Source of the DNA: Lophium mytilinum
Lineage: Eukaryota; Ascomycota; Dothideomycetes; Mytilinidiales; Mytilinidiaceae
Reading direction: 5' to 3'
Length of the DNA stretch: 64,000 nucleotides
Assembly (NCBI GenBank): GCA_010093605.1
Contig: MU004184.1
Location: forward strand, 1,693,897 to 1,757,896
Under the pieces are notes generated by a model. That model saw only the letters and a list, made by a program, of their open reading frames with translations, did no database searches and was not told the DNA's origin. Position 1 is the stretch's first letter, and each line of letters begins with the position of its first letter. Position numbers and translations under genes: made by a program. Of the stretch, positions 1 to 10,178 are shown one piece after another.

Positions 1-160
1 AGACACCAGTCGTCCATCCTGTAAGTCTACCCCGGCATCTCAAAGGAACGCTCACATTCCTCTGCTGCCCTCTGAATTTGCGCTTTCTCGCACCTCTCTG
101 AACAACCGGCTAACGTTTGTTTCGCCACCCAGAAGAACCCGACACCCACAAACCGCAATC

Positions 161-525
161 ATGGGAAAGGTCCACGGATCCCTCGCTCGTGCCGGAAAGG
201 TCAAGTCGCAGACACCAAAGGTACGCTAAGCCCAACACAATGAGAGATGGAGGACGGATGCGGTGATGGAAGATGGGGGCCAAGCGCACACGAACGCAGC
301 GGTGCTGGAAGCAACACTTGCTGACGAGAATCTTGCAGGTTGAACCCCAGGAGAAGAAGAAGACCCCCAAGGGCCGCGCCAAGAAGAGAATAACTTATAC
401 CCGCCGATTCGTGAACGTCACGATGACCGGTGGCAAGCGAAAGGTACGGACAAGCTGAATGCCATCACATATTGATGTGCCGGAGTCTAACACTCGTGCA
501 GATGAACCCCAACCCGACCACATAG
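161..525 (+). CDS. RPS30: 40S ribosomal protein S30 (eS30)
   Basis: Small-subunit ribosomal protein of the cytosolic 40S particle. Three exons are inferred: 161-220, 339-443 and 502-525, giving 62 residues, close to the roughly 63 of the yeast protein. The first exon encodes [20 protein letters not shown], the family signature. The second is rich in Lys/Arg and contains YTRRFVNVT, and the last carries MNPNPTT before TAG. Both introns have GT/AG ends, both are in phase 0, and the second has a CTAAC branch-like site. The Met sits directly at the start of the family sequence, so there is no ubiquitin-like FUBI fusion as in animals. The identity is secure; exon edges come from homology and splice motifs. 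Confidence 0.95.
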
Positions 526-1860
526 ACAATTCCAACGAAGGGAAGGGGACGGAGGAGGACAAAACGGAGCGGCGGGGGATTTCCTGATGATTTCTCGACT
601 CTCGGAACTGGCTATGACTCTGGATCAGAGGCACTGGGACTCGCGTCGCCAAGGTGGAAACGTCAGGTTCACTTGATGATACAACCCCATTCTTTGGAGG
701 AAAGGGCATACTCACGGCGTATGTTGTATATTGGGCATCAACGGGATCTTTTATCAACGAAGCTCCTTGTTCTCTCTCTCAATTCTGCACCATGCATGCA
801 TTCTCGTCTTTCTGTTCGTGACAAGAGCCTCTGATCCGGAAAGTGGGACTCGAGGATCCGTGCACAGTCAGCTGGTAATTGAATGCGTCTCCTTTGACTC
901 TCGCACACCTACCTATGCGGACTGTCGCTGACGTCACATCATCAAGATCAACCATTGTATCTCGTCTTAACACGCCAGAAGCACTCAGCTCACCTACTAA
1001 GCACCAATGCAATGAAGGCCTCGAATCAGCCATTATTTTCAACGAATCCGCTTCTCCATTCGTTAGTTATGTCACCCTTGGCGACTCTCTGCTTGCGCGT
1101 GTATTGTAATCCGCAAGACCCATAGACTACCACGGCACAACACCAAAGCGATGGAAACGAATACAGAGCCGGTGACTGGGACGACTTGAACAGTGGTGAT
1201 TTCGTCGTACGAGTTGTTGTCAACGTCCTGGATTACACTAAAAGTGCCCTGCCAAGTTGCGTGAGTGGGCCAAATGCCGCGAAGACATCGGTAAGAAGTG
1301 CCAATGAAGGCTTCCCCCCAACCTCAGATGTTTGGCTTACTCTTCACTACCTAGGAGGTCTGGCCTCTCTACCTTTAGGTATGGTAACTGTGTAGCAACG
1401 TATCCCCATTGGAAAATCTCTCCCAATGCAATACATTCGTCCAATTCACGCCGTCGATAATTTTGATTCCAAGAACAGACGAAGACTCCGCAAAATCATA
1501 GCGCACATACTCTTATTCGCAATCAAGGTAGATTTGATGACGAAGACAGTCTTCTACGCAGAATCTTCCAGCTTGATTCGGGGGCCACGTGGGTGCACTT
1601 CACCTGTGTTCGGACCAGCCAATGAGGAGACTGCCCGATCAGCTAAGCGAGTTCTTATTCACGAACCCAGAACAATAGCAAGATCACAATAGCAAGACTC
1701 AATAACGCAGATTTCGAGTTCAAAATGACTTCTCGAATTATCCTGGTGCAAGACTCTTCTTTACGACAACTCCCTCCTTGGATCTCAAGCAGTACTCTTG
1801 ACCTGACTTTCTTATTTCAATCCAGCGACATTTCAGCGACCAACAGCCCAGTCTGAGAGC
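526..1860. other. intergenic, no gene seen
   Basis: About 1.3 kb between RPS30 and the next gene. Short open frames exist on both strands, but none resembles a known protein or shows a consistent intron pattern. An A-rich stretch near 1670-1700 repeats the phrase aatagcaaga. The last 100 bp probably hold the promoter and leader of the downstream gene. Confidence 0.5.
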
Positions 1861-2985
1861 ATGTTTGATCTATCGAGCGCCAATTCGGCTTGCGACCTCA
1901 ACGGAGTCCTGCAGTCCATCTCTCCCAAAATCCCAGTTCCCACAATCGGCATGTCTCTAGTCATCAAGTCACCAATCGTCACCGCCGCAACTCCTGCCAG
2001 TCTTCAGAAGATCGAAATCGTGCCAGTCTACATTGGGCTTGATTACGAGTACATCACCAGCGCGTCCATCAACATCCTGTCCCAGCGTTGCCCAAAATTC
2101 TTCGACTATCTCTACCATGTCGATGAGAATCGCGAGACGCCGAAGATTCATAGGCCAGAGCTAGGACCGGACACTCCGCAAGAGCTAGTTAATGGGGATA
2201 TCATACGACTCCGCAGAGAGAGCTTGACCAGCTATGGTGTCTCTTCCCTCATCACCTGGCTGTGCGAATCTACCCAAATCAACCAATCCCACCCCATTGA
2301 ACTTGGACCGACCATATCGCACTGCATCGACATTTTCCAAGCGTTCAGCTTCTTCGGCTTCAATCAAGAGTGCGAAGACTACGGCCGCTACATCGACACA
2401 AGCATTTCGAATGCATACTCACACTTCCAACTGCCCGTGGAGCAAGTCCAAGCAATCTGGGAGCGTCGCAATCTGCCCGGCACCACTCGATTCACCAACC
2501 GCCTCGTCGGCTTCCTCGTCGATCACCCTCGGCAGTGCATGATACTAGAAGAACTTCTTATGAGGGAAGGACTTCCATTCGATCCCATGCACCCATCGCG
2601 ACTGCTTATGAGAGATATTATGGCCTACTTGTCCGAGAACTACGAACTCAACGCATGCGTTACGGCCGCCTACAAGCGTATTCACCGACCAACTCTAGCC
2701 TTCTGCCCAATGAACCGCCAAGTCGCGAACTCAGCGTTTATTGAACCACCCAAGGGCCCGACCAAGAGACTAGCGCCGGCGTGCTGGCTGGGCCTTTGCA
2801 CGGCGTGCGCGGAGATTGAAGAGGTTGACTGTACGGCGCGTGAGGCCGAGCCCTCCACGTGGGCCTCTCGAGCCAGGGCAATTTGGGCACGTAATGCAGA
2901 GTGCAAGAAGCAAGAGGCAGAAATGGTGGATAAGATGGAGAAGCTGCAGATTGACACGAGCAACTTGGGTTTCTGCTATATGTAG
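1861..2985 (+). CDS. hypothetical protein, BTB-like architecture
   Basis: Single-exon frame of 374 residues starting at the first ATG after a stop-rich leader. I do not recognise a named family. The layout resembles fungal BTB/POZ relatives: a beta-strand start (VPVYIGLDYEYI, about residues 54-65), a stretch like the BTB core (ILSQRCPKFFDYL), then SSLITWLCES and an alpha-helical section around ISHCIDIFQAFSFFG, as in the BTB-BACK type of orphan common in Dothideomycetes. The C terminus has four Cys in a short span (CWLGLCTACAEIEEVDC) and a charged helix. There is no signal peptide or membrane segment. It lies just upstream of the 151-bp repeat array, in a region of few conserved genes. The BTB resemblance is inference. 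Confidence 0.65.
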   Translation: MFDLSSANSACDLNGVLQSISPKIPVPTIGMSLVIKSPIVTAATPASLQKIEIVPVYIGLDYEYITSASINILSQRCPKFFDYLYHVDENRETPKIHRPELGPDTPQELVNGDIIRLRRESLTSYGVSSLITWLCESTQINQSHPIELGPTISHCIDIFQAFSFFGFNQECEDYGRYIDTSISNAYSHFQLPVEQVQAIWERRNLPGTTRFTNRLVGFLVDHPRQCMILEELLMREGLPFDPMHPSRLLMRDIMAYLSENYELNACVTAAYKRIHRPTLAFCPMNRQVANSAFIEPPKGPTKRLAPACWLGLCTACAEIEEVDCTAREAEPSTWASRARAIWARNAECKKQEAEMVDKMEKLQIDTSNLGFCYM

Positions 2986-3189
2986 TATAAATATCACGAA
3001 GTCTTCGAATTGCTACCCACTATGCAAACCGCTTAGCACGTAGTTTCTACATTCCTGACGAGATAACGGTTACAAGTTCAATAAGCGTGATATCTTGGAT
3101 TCGTGACTTCTGGGACTATTACACGATCTATGCGAAGAAGAAGTCCTTGCAGTAAGTACATGATGACACTAATTCACAATACAGTGCTG

Positions 3190-4062
3190 TGTTATAAGTC
3201 TGGGCGCATGGATATACAACTGCTTCAACTTTAGTCCTGCTCACTCAATACCACTGTAAGGAGCACCCCAGCTAACGAGTAGTCGGTTGGCCAAGAAGTG
3301 GTTCAATATTAAGGGGATAGACCTTGACGCTGCGTCAGAGTAGCTATAAATGCGGCAGTGAGGTATACCGCATCATGAGTGCTATTTTGGAAGCTGGTTA
3401 CCACTGTTAGGAGTACCCCCGCTAGCAGGTATTCGACTGACTAAAAGGCAGTCTAGTATCTACTATGTAAGCCTGAACATTGTGTTAGAGTAGCTATAAA
3501 TTCGGCTAGTCAGATATACCGTCTCATGAGTGCTATTTTAGAAGCTAATTACCACTGTTAGGAGTACCTCCGCTAGTAGGTAGCCGACTGACCAAAAGGC
3601 AGTCTAATATCTACTGCGTAAGCCTTGATGGTAGTTTAGAGTAGCTATAAATGCGGTTAGTTAGATATGCCGCTTTATGAGTGCTGCTTTGGAAGCTAGT
3701 TACCACTGTTAGGGGTAGCTCCGCTGGCAGGTAGCCGACCAACTAAAAGGCAGTCTAATATTTACTGTGTGATCCTTGACATTTGGTTTAGAGTAGCTAT
3801 AAGTCTAGCTACACGGATATGAGCACGCTTGAGTGCTGCTTTGCAAACTACCCGACACTGTCAGGAGTAGCTCCGCTAGCAGGTAGCCGACTGATCAAAA
3901 GGCAGTCTAATATTTACTGTGTAAGCCTTGGTATTAGTTTGGAGTAGCTATAAGTCTAGCCGCATGGATATTAGCACGCTTGAGTGCGACTTTGACAGCT
4001 ATACAACACTGTCAGGATGTGACAGCGTTGATGAGTCACTGCGAACGTTACGTTCAAAGCCT
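3190..4062 (+). repeat. tandem array of ~151-bp units, left arm
   Basis: About five imperfect units plus a partial one. The recurring phrase ACTGTTAGGAGTA starts near 3250, 3400, 3551, 3702, 3853 and 4004, a regular spacing of 150-151 bp. Each unit also has GCTAGCAGGTAGCCGACTGA, AAAAGGCAGTCTAATAT and GAGTAGCTATAAATGCGG-like phrases. A TATAAA or TATAAG therefore recurs at about 3193, 3345, 3495, 3646, 3799 and 3949. The last unit runs into a sequence at about 4018-4062 (TGTGACAGCGTTGATGAGTC...) that recurs inverted at the far end of the right arm. The array lies directly upstream of the J-domain gene. Copies diverge by many substitutions, so it is not recent. Confidence 0.85.
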
Positions 4063-4232
4063 CTACCTTCACTTCTCGTGCCACGTAGAAAGGAGTGTCA
4101 ACAACTCGAGAATACCTATATATTGTCCGCAGAACGCAAATCTAGGAACTTATACTCCTGAACTTACTGCCGAACGCTGCAACATCAAGCATAAAACACA
4201 CAATATCAATCTTCGAGAAGCATTCGGTCACT

Positions 4233-5735
4233 ATGACTGGCTATCCTTTCGAACGCCCCGGCCGCGCTGGCATGTCCCCGATGCAGATATACCTTGACAT
4301 GCTGGGGGCAGAGCGAGTTCCTCCGGACTCACCCTTCTTGCGTCCTTTCCCAAGGCCTCAATCAGAGATCGAGGTATTGGGAGATTTCTATATGGAGATC
4401 TTCGGACCCAAGCCAGGACCTGAGAAGCGAGAAAAGCTACGCGCATTCCAAAAGATTCAGCATGTGCTTGGAATGCGACCTAGAGAGATTATGTACATCA
4501 AACTTTTCTACAGTTTGGATATCTTCCTTTTTGCTTCCGAGCTAGGGCACCGTGTATCCCTCAGTCTGGGAGAGGATCACCCGAAGATGTCGTCCTCGGT
4601 GCATAAAATACAGCGAGGCCGCATAGGTCTCATGATGAACAAAGCAAACACCCGCAAGAATGGCCCTGCCTTGCACTGGGGACGATTCCTTCACGCCCTG
4701 GCCCACGCTTTCTTGGAAATCGAGCTTGGCAGACATGTTGACTGCGGGGGACTCGGTCGCGTACACGAGCATGTCTTCTACGCACTCATGTGCATCATAG
4801 ACGACGCTCTGAACCGAGAAGTGCCCATCGTCAGGTTCGGCAAGATGGACGCGTACTGGATCTATGACTTCGGGAACTCGTGGTACCGCGACTTCAAGCG
4901 CTCCATGGCTGCTGATCTCCGTGGTCAGCGTGGTCCCCTTCATGAGGGGTATGGAGGGGTTCCTGGTTTCGGCGGCTTCGGTGCCCATCCCTTCAATGCG
5001 AATGCCTTCGACAAGTTTGCGTATCAGGAGGAAGACATGGATCAGCGCTTCCCCTCCTGGTTTGGCCAAGACCCCGATTTCGTCGACGAAGACAGTGATC
5101 TGGACACCGACTTCGAAGATGAAGTAGAATTCGGGTTTGATCCGTTCGGGTCTCCTCCCCCAGGGGGCCGTAGCTACGGCAAAGGGGGTCCGGGAAAGAA
5201 CTCGGACAGGGCCGACGGAGAAGGTGGTGGCCGCGAGGGCTTTGACAACTCCAAATCTGGACCTGGGAGCCGTGGCGGTTCTGGTTCGGGCAGACGCGGT
5301 GACTTCGACAAAGAGCGCGGTGGCTACGGCGGCGGGTATCGTAGTGGCTTCGGAGGCGGATCTCGTGGGGGCTTCGACGACGAATTTCGCGATCGTTTCG
5401 GGAGTGGCTTTCGTGGCGGCTTCGGAGGCGGATCTCGTGGTGGCTTCGGCGGCGGGTTCCGCGGTGGCTTCGGTGGAGGTGGATCAAACTTCGAGGGTGG
5501 GAAGCCCAAACTCGAAATCGATCCATATAAGGTCCTTGGCCTCACCCGGAACGCAACTGCGGCCGAGATCAGGAAGGCCTACCACAAGATGGCCAGAGAC
5601 AATCACCCGGACCGTGTTCAAGGAGGAGAGAAGGAGAAGGAGGAGGCCAATAAGAATATGGCAGATATCAACCTGGCACATGAGGTTCTCAGCGATGAGA
5701 AGAAGAAGCAGGACTACGACAATGGATTGTTGTAG
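4233..5735 (+). CDS. degenerate SprT-like domain plus Gly-rich linker and C-terminal J domain
   Basis: Single-exon gene of 500 residues. Residues about 90-200 resemble the SprT-like metalloprotease fold of fungal orphans: LFYSLDIFLF, then LHALAHAFLEIELG at about 153-166 and GLGRVHEHVF about 15 residues later. In active SprT proteins the first motif is HExxH; here it is HALAH (154-158), so the catalytic Glu is absent while the His residues remain. An acidic run (DEDSDLDTDFEDEVEF, about 280-295) and a Gly/Arg/Phe-rich low-complexity region with repeated GGFGGGSRGGF units (about 300-425) follow. A J domain occupies about 427-500 with LGLTRNATAAEIRKAYHKMA and the HPD tripeptide, so Hsp70 stimulation is plausible. 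The gene is enclosed by inverted arrays of a ~151-bp repeat. The J domain is sure; the SprT-like origin is inference. Confidence 0.8.
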   Translation: MTGYPFERPGRAGMSPMQIYLDMLGAERVPPDSPFLRPFPRPQSEIEVLGDFYMEIFGPKPGPEKREKLRAFQKIQHVLGMRPREIMYIKLFYSLDIFLFASELGHRVSLSLGEDHPKMSSSVHKIQRGRIGLMMNKANTRKNGPALHWGRFLHALAHAFLEIELGRHVDCGGLGRVHEHVFYALMCIIDDALNREVPIVRFGKMDAYWIYDFGNSWYRDFKRSMAADLRGQRGPLHEGYGGVPGFGGFGAHPFNANAFDKFAYQEEDMDQRFPSWFGQDPDFVDEDSDLDTDFEDEVEFGFDPFGSPPPGGRSYGKGGPGKNSDRADGEGGGREGFDNSKSGPGSRGGSGSGRRGDFDKERGGYGGGYRSGFGGGSRGGFDDEFRDRFGSGFRGGFGGGSRGGFGGGFRGGFGGGGSNFEGGKPKLEIDPYKVLGLTRNATAAEIRKAYHKMARDNHPDRVQGGEKEKEEANKNMADINLAHEVLSDEKKKQDYDNGLL

Positions 5736-5779
5736 GCTCGGTTTGCTAGCTTGAATTAGACTGCTTCTTGGCCTAGTTA

Positions 5780-6181
5780 AGACTTGTAGGCGGAGCTACT
5801 CCTGACAGTGCTATTGGGCGAGCAATAGTGAAGCACTAGCGCTGCTATATCCTATTTAGTCTCTGAGCTTGTAGCTTTCACATGCTTGATAGATATAAAG
5901 ATTAAGGCAATACATATTAAGATACCTCTTGGCCAACCGGCTCCCAACTCGCTAGAGTGCTCCTTGCAGTGACGTCGAACGAGCAAGAACTGAATGCGAG
6001 TAGTAGGATTCACAAGTGCCCAGGTACTTTTACACTCTAGCTACGGGAAGGCCAGCGGAGTAGAAATAAAAGTAGTTTTTTTAGCCAATACTTGCTCGTT
6101 CAGCTACTCCTAGCAGTGTCGTATAGTTTGCAAAGCAGCTTTGAATGTAACATTCGCAGTGATTCGTCAACGCTGTCACAT
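5780..6181 (-). repeat. inverted right arm of the 151-bp repeat family
   Basis: Degenerate copies of the left-array unit in opposite orientation. GGAGCTACTCCTGACAGTG at about 5794 is the reverse complement of the unit start. A second copy at about 5926-5973 (TTGGCCAACCGGCTCCCAAC...) matches the most divergent left unit, near 3250-3298. A third, at about 6101-6140, reads CAGCTACTCCTAGCAGTGTC. The block at 6137-6181 is the inverse of the left arm's inner edge at about 4018-4062, with GCGTTGA-GA-TCACTGCGAA conserved. The stretch between 5736 and 5780 is the short 3' flank of the J-domain gene. Confidence 0.75.
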
Positions 6182-6474
6182 ACCTCCCGTAGCCTGTGAA
6201 TGAACTATGCTTAATTTGTATTGTTGGCAATGCCTTTCAAAAGGATACTGCGTTTCTTCAATACGTTGTAGATAAAGTGACACTACCCCGATCTGCGTAC
6301 ACTGTGTTACCACTGCTTAGGTACTTTGATCTTCTTTTAGAACGAGCGTAGAATGCGAAAGGAGGTTTGGGACTCACTATAGTAATTCCCGTGGACTTTT
6401 GTCGCCCAGCGTGACCCCAGGCTACCCTAGGCAGTGGTAGAAGCCGCTGAAAGATATTGTTGTCTAGCAAATTG
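6182..6474. other. short intergenic, no gene seen
   Basis: Just under 300 bp between the outer edge of the right repeat arm and the 3' end of the AP endonuclease gene, which is read from the opposite strand. No conserved frame or repeat was found. Confidence 0.4.
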
Positions 6475-7629
6475 TCATGATGCGCTGTCTGGCCTTGATG
6501 ATTGCGACGTCGGTAAAGCTTTCTGCGCCGAGTGCGTAGTCTTCGCATAATCTTCGCTCTGCTCTTCTCGTTGGTCTGCTCCTATCTCTACCCACAGCGG
6601 AACATGATCGCTCGGTCCCCTTTCTTCTGCGCTGTCCAAGATACCAGTGTCAAGAACACTCCCAGCTCTGAAAAAGCGTCTACTGGCAATGATTAGATCT
6701 ACTCGATCACAACTACTACCCCAAGGCGCGCTCCTCGGGAAGTAAGTATATCGTCTCTCAGATCCCTTCAGTTCCCTCCAAACATCTGCTGCTTGTAGAC
6801 CGTCTTCGTCCTCAAAAAACTTGGCATTGAAGTCTTTTCGATTTTTGACATGATCTTCGGGGATTGTACGTAAACCTGGCCAACCATCCAGTGTACTTCT
6901 CGCAATATTTAAGTCTCCAGCAAGAATCACATTCCCGCCCTGTGCTTCTATGCTCTTGCTTTCTTCGAGTAACAGCTTATGAAAAGCAACCTTGCGGTCA
7001 TGCCTAGTACCGACTACGGCTCCGGTGGTGGGCGATCGATATGGGTTATTGGTTCCATTGACAGCATAGATGTTGAAAATGGAAATCTCTTGCTTCAACT
7101 CAATGATATGAACTCGGCCCTCAAGGTCCCAATCCACATCCCTGATCTCCGTAACGGATGAATCAAAGAAATCTGAACGGACAATGCTAGCGACACCATA
7201 AATTCTCCCACCGAAGCCCGTTGCGTTATGGGCATCTCGGGGAAGCGTGAAATGCACCACGTAGCTTGGGCCGTCATCGTCGGATTGACAAGGTCGATTT
7301 ACGGCAACACGAACGGCTCTTTGGGTAGTTTCATCGTTATGGCTAATCTTCACCTCTTGTAGGAGAAGGAGGTGAGGCCAACGATGGCGGAGAAGGAATG
7401 CGCGGAGAGAGCATTGCTGAGAGATAGTGGAAGAAGGTGTCGCAGCACTTTTAAAGAAGTTTGTTATTGCTTGCTGTAGGAAAGGTTTAATTCCATTGAT
7501 GTTCCACGCGAAGATGCGAATGCTTTGAGAGCTGTTAACGGGAGCTGGCGTTTGGTTTTTCGGATTGGCGTCAGACGGCGCAGGGAGCTTTCTCCGTTTA
7601 CGAGGTGGCGGGCTGATATCTCGGTCCAT
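6475..7629 (-). CDS. exonuclease III-type AP endonuclease (EEP family)
   Basis: Single-exon gene of 384 residues in the endonuclease/exonuclease/phosphatase superfamily. This family cleaves the DNA backbone 5' of abasic sites in base-excision repair and needs a divalent metal. The catalytic motifs appear in order: WNINGIKP (about 43-50), LLLQEVK with the metal-binding Glu (about 90), GRVHII, NIYAVNG with the active-site Tyr/Asn, GDLNIA, CDRVDLI and the C-terminal SDHVPLW with the catalytic His. A Lys/Arg stretch in the first 15 residues (RKRRK) looks like a nuclear signal. It is shorter than fungal Apn2 (which carries a zf-GRF tail) and resembles the APEX1/ExoIII class. The C-terminal 40 residues are polar and probably disordered. 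Its 3' end faces the inverted repeat arm. Confidence 0.9.
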   Translation of the reverse strand: MDRDISPPPRKRRKLPAPSDANPKNQTPAPVNSSQSIRIFAWNINGIKPFLQQAITNFFKSAATPSSTISQQCSLRAFLLRHRWPHLLLLQEVKISHNDETTQRAVRVAVNRPCQSDDDGPSYVVHFTLPRDAHNATGFGGRIYGVASIVRSDFFDSSVTEIRDVDWDLEGRVHIIELKQEISIFNIYAVNGTNNPYRSPTTGAVVGTRHDRKVAFHKLLLEESKSIEAQGGNVILAGDLNIARSTLDGWPGLRTIPEDHVKNRKDFNAKFFEDEDGLQAADVWRELKGSERRYTYFPRSAPWGSSCDRVDLIIASRRFFRAGSVLDTGILDSAEERGPSDHVPLWVEIGADQREEQSEDYAKTTHSAQKALPTSQSSRPDSAS

Positions 7630-8943
7630 GTCGCCGATTGATCTTGATCCGTCAGCTTGCTATGAGCAGTCGTTTGTTGATGGATTTTGATGAGCAGTAA
7701 AGGGCATTGAGGTTAACGAGGTAGCAAGCAACAACATACTACATCACGTGATATACAGGTCTGCCGCCGCTTGGTATTCTCCAATCTATTTTGGAAAACC
7801 CGATCTTGATCGATTAGAACAATCAGTAAGCTTGCCGGGCCACCTCATGCAATGGCTAACTTATGTATGCACACTTAGCTATGTCGCTCGTCGCACCAGA
7901 CTTCTATACACATGTTGGATCTCCACAAGCAGTGGCAGAACAATTTGTGAATCAATGACTAGTTTTTGTATATTACTACCAAGCATGAGAAGAGCTACGT
8001 CTATATAGCGTGATGACCAGGCCCCCAAGGAATTTTCAAGTCCTCCGCCAAATCAGTGAAAGCCCTACTGAAACCGTGGTATTAGCAATCGAAGAAGAAG
8101 AGTCTGCTGAATACGATGGGTAAAGTGATGGAGTTCCTCAGTGATCTTGGTGTAATTATGTAATCAGTCTCCGAAGAGTCATTTACTATCTAGGCGTGAT
8201 AATGTTGTAATCATCGGAAGGGTGTTGTGTCGACCGAAAGAGATGTTGTCTTACCTTACATATTGTTAGGCCACGAAGGCTTACGAGACCTGGTCGACGT
8301 GAAAAATCTGCTTGAGTGAGCATCCGATACCACAATGTGCTCGGCCTTGTGTGTTCGGCGAGCTACATCGTGGTCGTCATGTCGCGTCGATTAGCAGAAA
8401 AGAACGCGACGATCTAAGACGAGGGCATCTGAAACCCGCAAGGCGGTGGAAGCGGAGCAGCTACATCTTCGAGGAGTTAGCGAATGCATCTAACAGACTC
8501 TGCGCGAGGAATTGGTGTTGGTGAGTTGGTATCAGAATATGTAAGAATGAATATCATAGCCCCGACGCCGTTAAGAAGCCCCGGCGAGGGCTTCCGGTCG
8601 CCAGAGTCAATCGCAAATTATTTCATCACGAGAGATGGGTGCGGAGGAGGAAAGCGTGGAACTTACAAGTTGGTTGATGTTGGTTGAAGAGAAGAGGAAG
8701 GCTCAAGGACTGAAGATGCAGAAGGCAACGAAAAGTTCCAACTCGCTTAAGGGACTTGGCGCACTAATTTTCTATTCTCCCGAATATTTCCCGCCCACCG
8801 TTGCAATTCGAATCCAGGTTCTTGAGATTCACGACATCACACCTCCAGCCTCACCTCAACACACGACAGTACGTGCAACTCCTCAGAATACCGACTGCTG
8901 TGTTCTTCTCACTGATTACGGCGAGCAGATTCAAACAGTCGCA
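7630..8943. other. intergenic, no gene seen
   Basis: About 1.3 kb between two divergently transcribed genes (AP endonuclease and RPL14). It contains a TCACGTGA palindrome near 7745, the type bound by bHLH factors such as Cbf1/Pho4 homologues. An open frame from about 8635 runs into RPL14 exon 1, but only the part from 8944 is conserved. Confidence 0.5.
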
Positions 8944-9607
8944 ATGGGTGAACCGGACATCCAAACGAGTAACTGGCGACTGGTCGAGGTCGGCCGTGTC
9001 GTGCTCTTCAGCTCCGGAGTGTACGAAGGCCGCCTGGCTACCATCGTCGAGATCATTGATCACAAGCGCGTACGTGGGAACCCAAGGAACGTTTGCGGTG
9101 GAAGCGCAGGATGAAGCATGGCTCGGTTTGGATCGTCACTCACACTCGCACAGGTGCTCGTTGACGGCCCATCTTCCGACAAGGACAAGGTCGTTCCCCG
9201 CCAGTCCGCCGCCCTGTCAGGTCTCTCCCTCACGCCTCTCGTCATCCCCAAGCTACCACGAGCCGCTGGCAATGGATTCGTGAAGAAGATCTGGGAGTCG
9301 GAAGGAGTGGAGAGCAAGTTCGCGGAGAGCAACTGGGCAAAGACACAAGGCCGATTTGCCAAGAGGAAGCAGCTGAACGACTTCGAGCGATTCAAGGTCA
9401 TGAAGCTAAAGAAGGCGGTGCGTTATACTCCTTTCATGCGTTCAACGAATCTACCCCGGAATGTTGCGCTTGGATTTTGACCCGAGCTTGGCCACATCAG
9501 AAGGCGGCGAGAGGGCATTCTATGGAATATTGTACTGACTATACATACAGAGACGCTTCGAGGTCCAGAAGACTGTTGCCAAGCTCCGTGCGAGTGCGAA
9601 GGCGTAG
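8944..9607 (+). CDS. RPL14: 60S ribosomal protein L14 (eL14)
   Basis: Large-subunit cytosolic ribosomal protein. Exons 8944-9069, 9154-9417 and 9551-9607 give 148 residues. The start gives [20 protein letters not shown], matching the family N terminus, although the frame is open further upstream. A KOW-like segment ([14 protein letters not shown]) spans the first intron and continues VLVDGP in exon 2. [12 protein letters not shown] ends exon 2, and the last exon adds [18 protein letters not shown]. All introns are phase 0 with GT/AG ends. NAC-alpha follows about 570 bp downstream on the same strand. Confidence 0.95.
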
Positions 9608-10178
9608 AGAGAAGGCGTGGTCAGAGTTGTGGTTGAATGATATTGGGGACTGGTCCGGAGAGTTCACGAGCGTTCCAACTTTCTTCAATGCATCCGAATC
9701 AAAGATGCTGGTCAGGTCTTTGCGGTCGATTACGGTGCATTTGGGCTTCAGGGACAAAACTTTGCTCAAAACCCTACCTACTTCATCTGCTAGTGAATGT
9801 AGAAAACGGTCAAAAATCTCCAACAGAGGAGTGCCCTAATGAAAATGATGCGTCGTGGTGACTTTGTGTATTGCTCCCTACTACTTCATTTCCTTTAAGA
9901 GAATTGCGCGGGCTAAAGAACCCTGCAATTCGATGGCTGCTCCTACGTAGTAAATTAGCGCTTCTGTTCACTGCTACAGTGATATTGAAGTACAGTAAAT
10001 GAAATCTTGAGCTACTGGTGCATAGTGAGGAAATATCTCCACCTCGTCGCATTGCCGTTGCTCGCGTTCTACTGGCCCTCGCACACGCCAATTCGCCCAC
10101 AGCCGAGAGCTTGCAAAAGTGCGGGCATCACCAAACACTTCGACCACATTTGCTCCATCCCCAACCACACCATCCAAC
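9608..10178. other. intergenic between RPL14 and EGD2
   Basis: About 570 bp, holding the RPL14 3' end and the EGD2 promoter. No supported gene or repeat. Confidence 0.5.

Noticed and set aside
3190-4062. CRISPR-like array or centromeric satellite
   Set aside because: Units are long, abut without spacers, diverge strongly and number only about five, which fits a local tandem repeat.
4993-5526. 177-codon His/Arg/Ser-rich minus-strand frame
   Set aside because: It is the antisense of the Gly-rich repeats of the J-domain gene.
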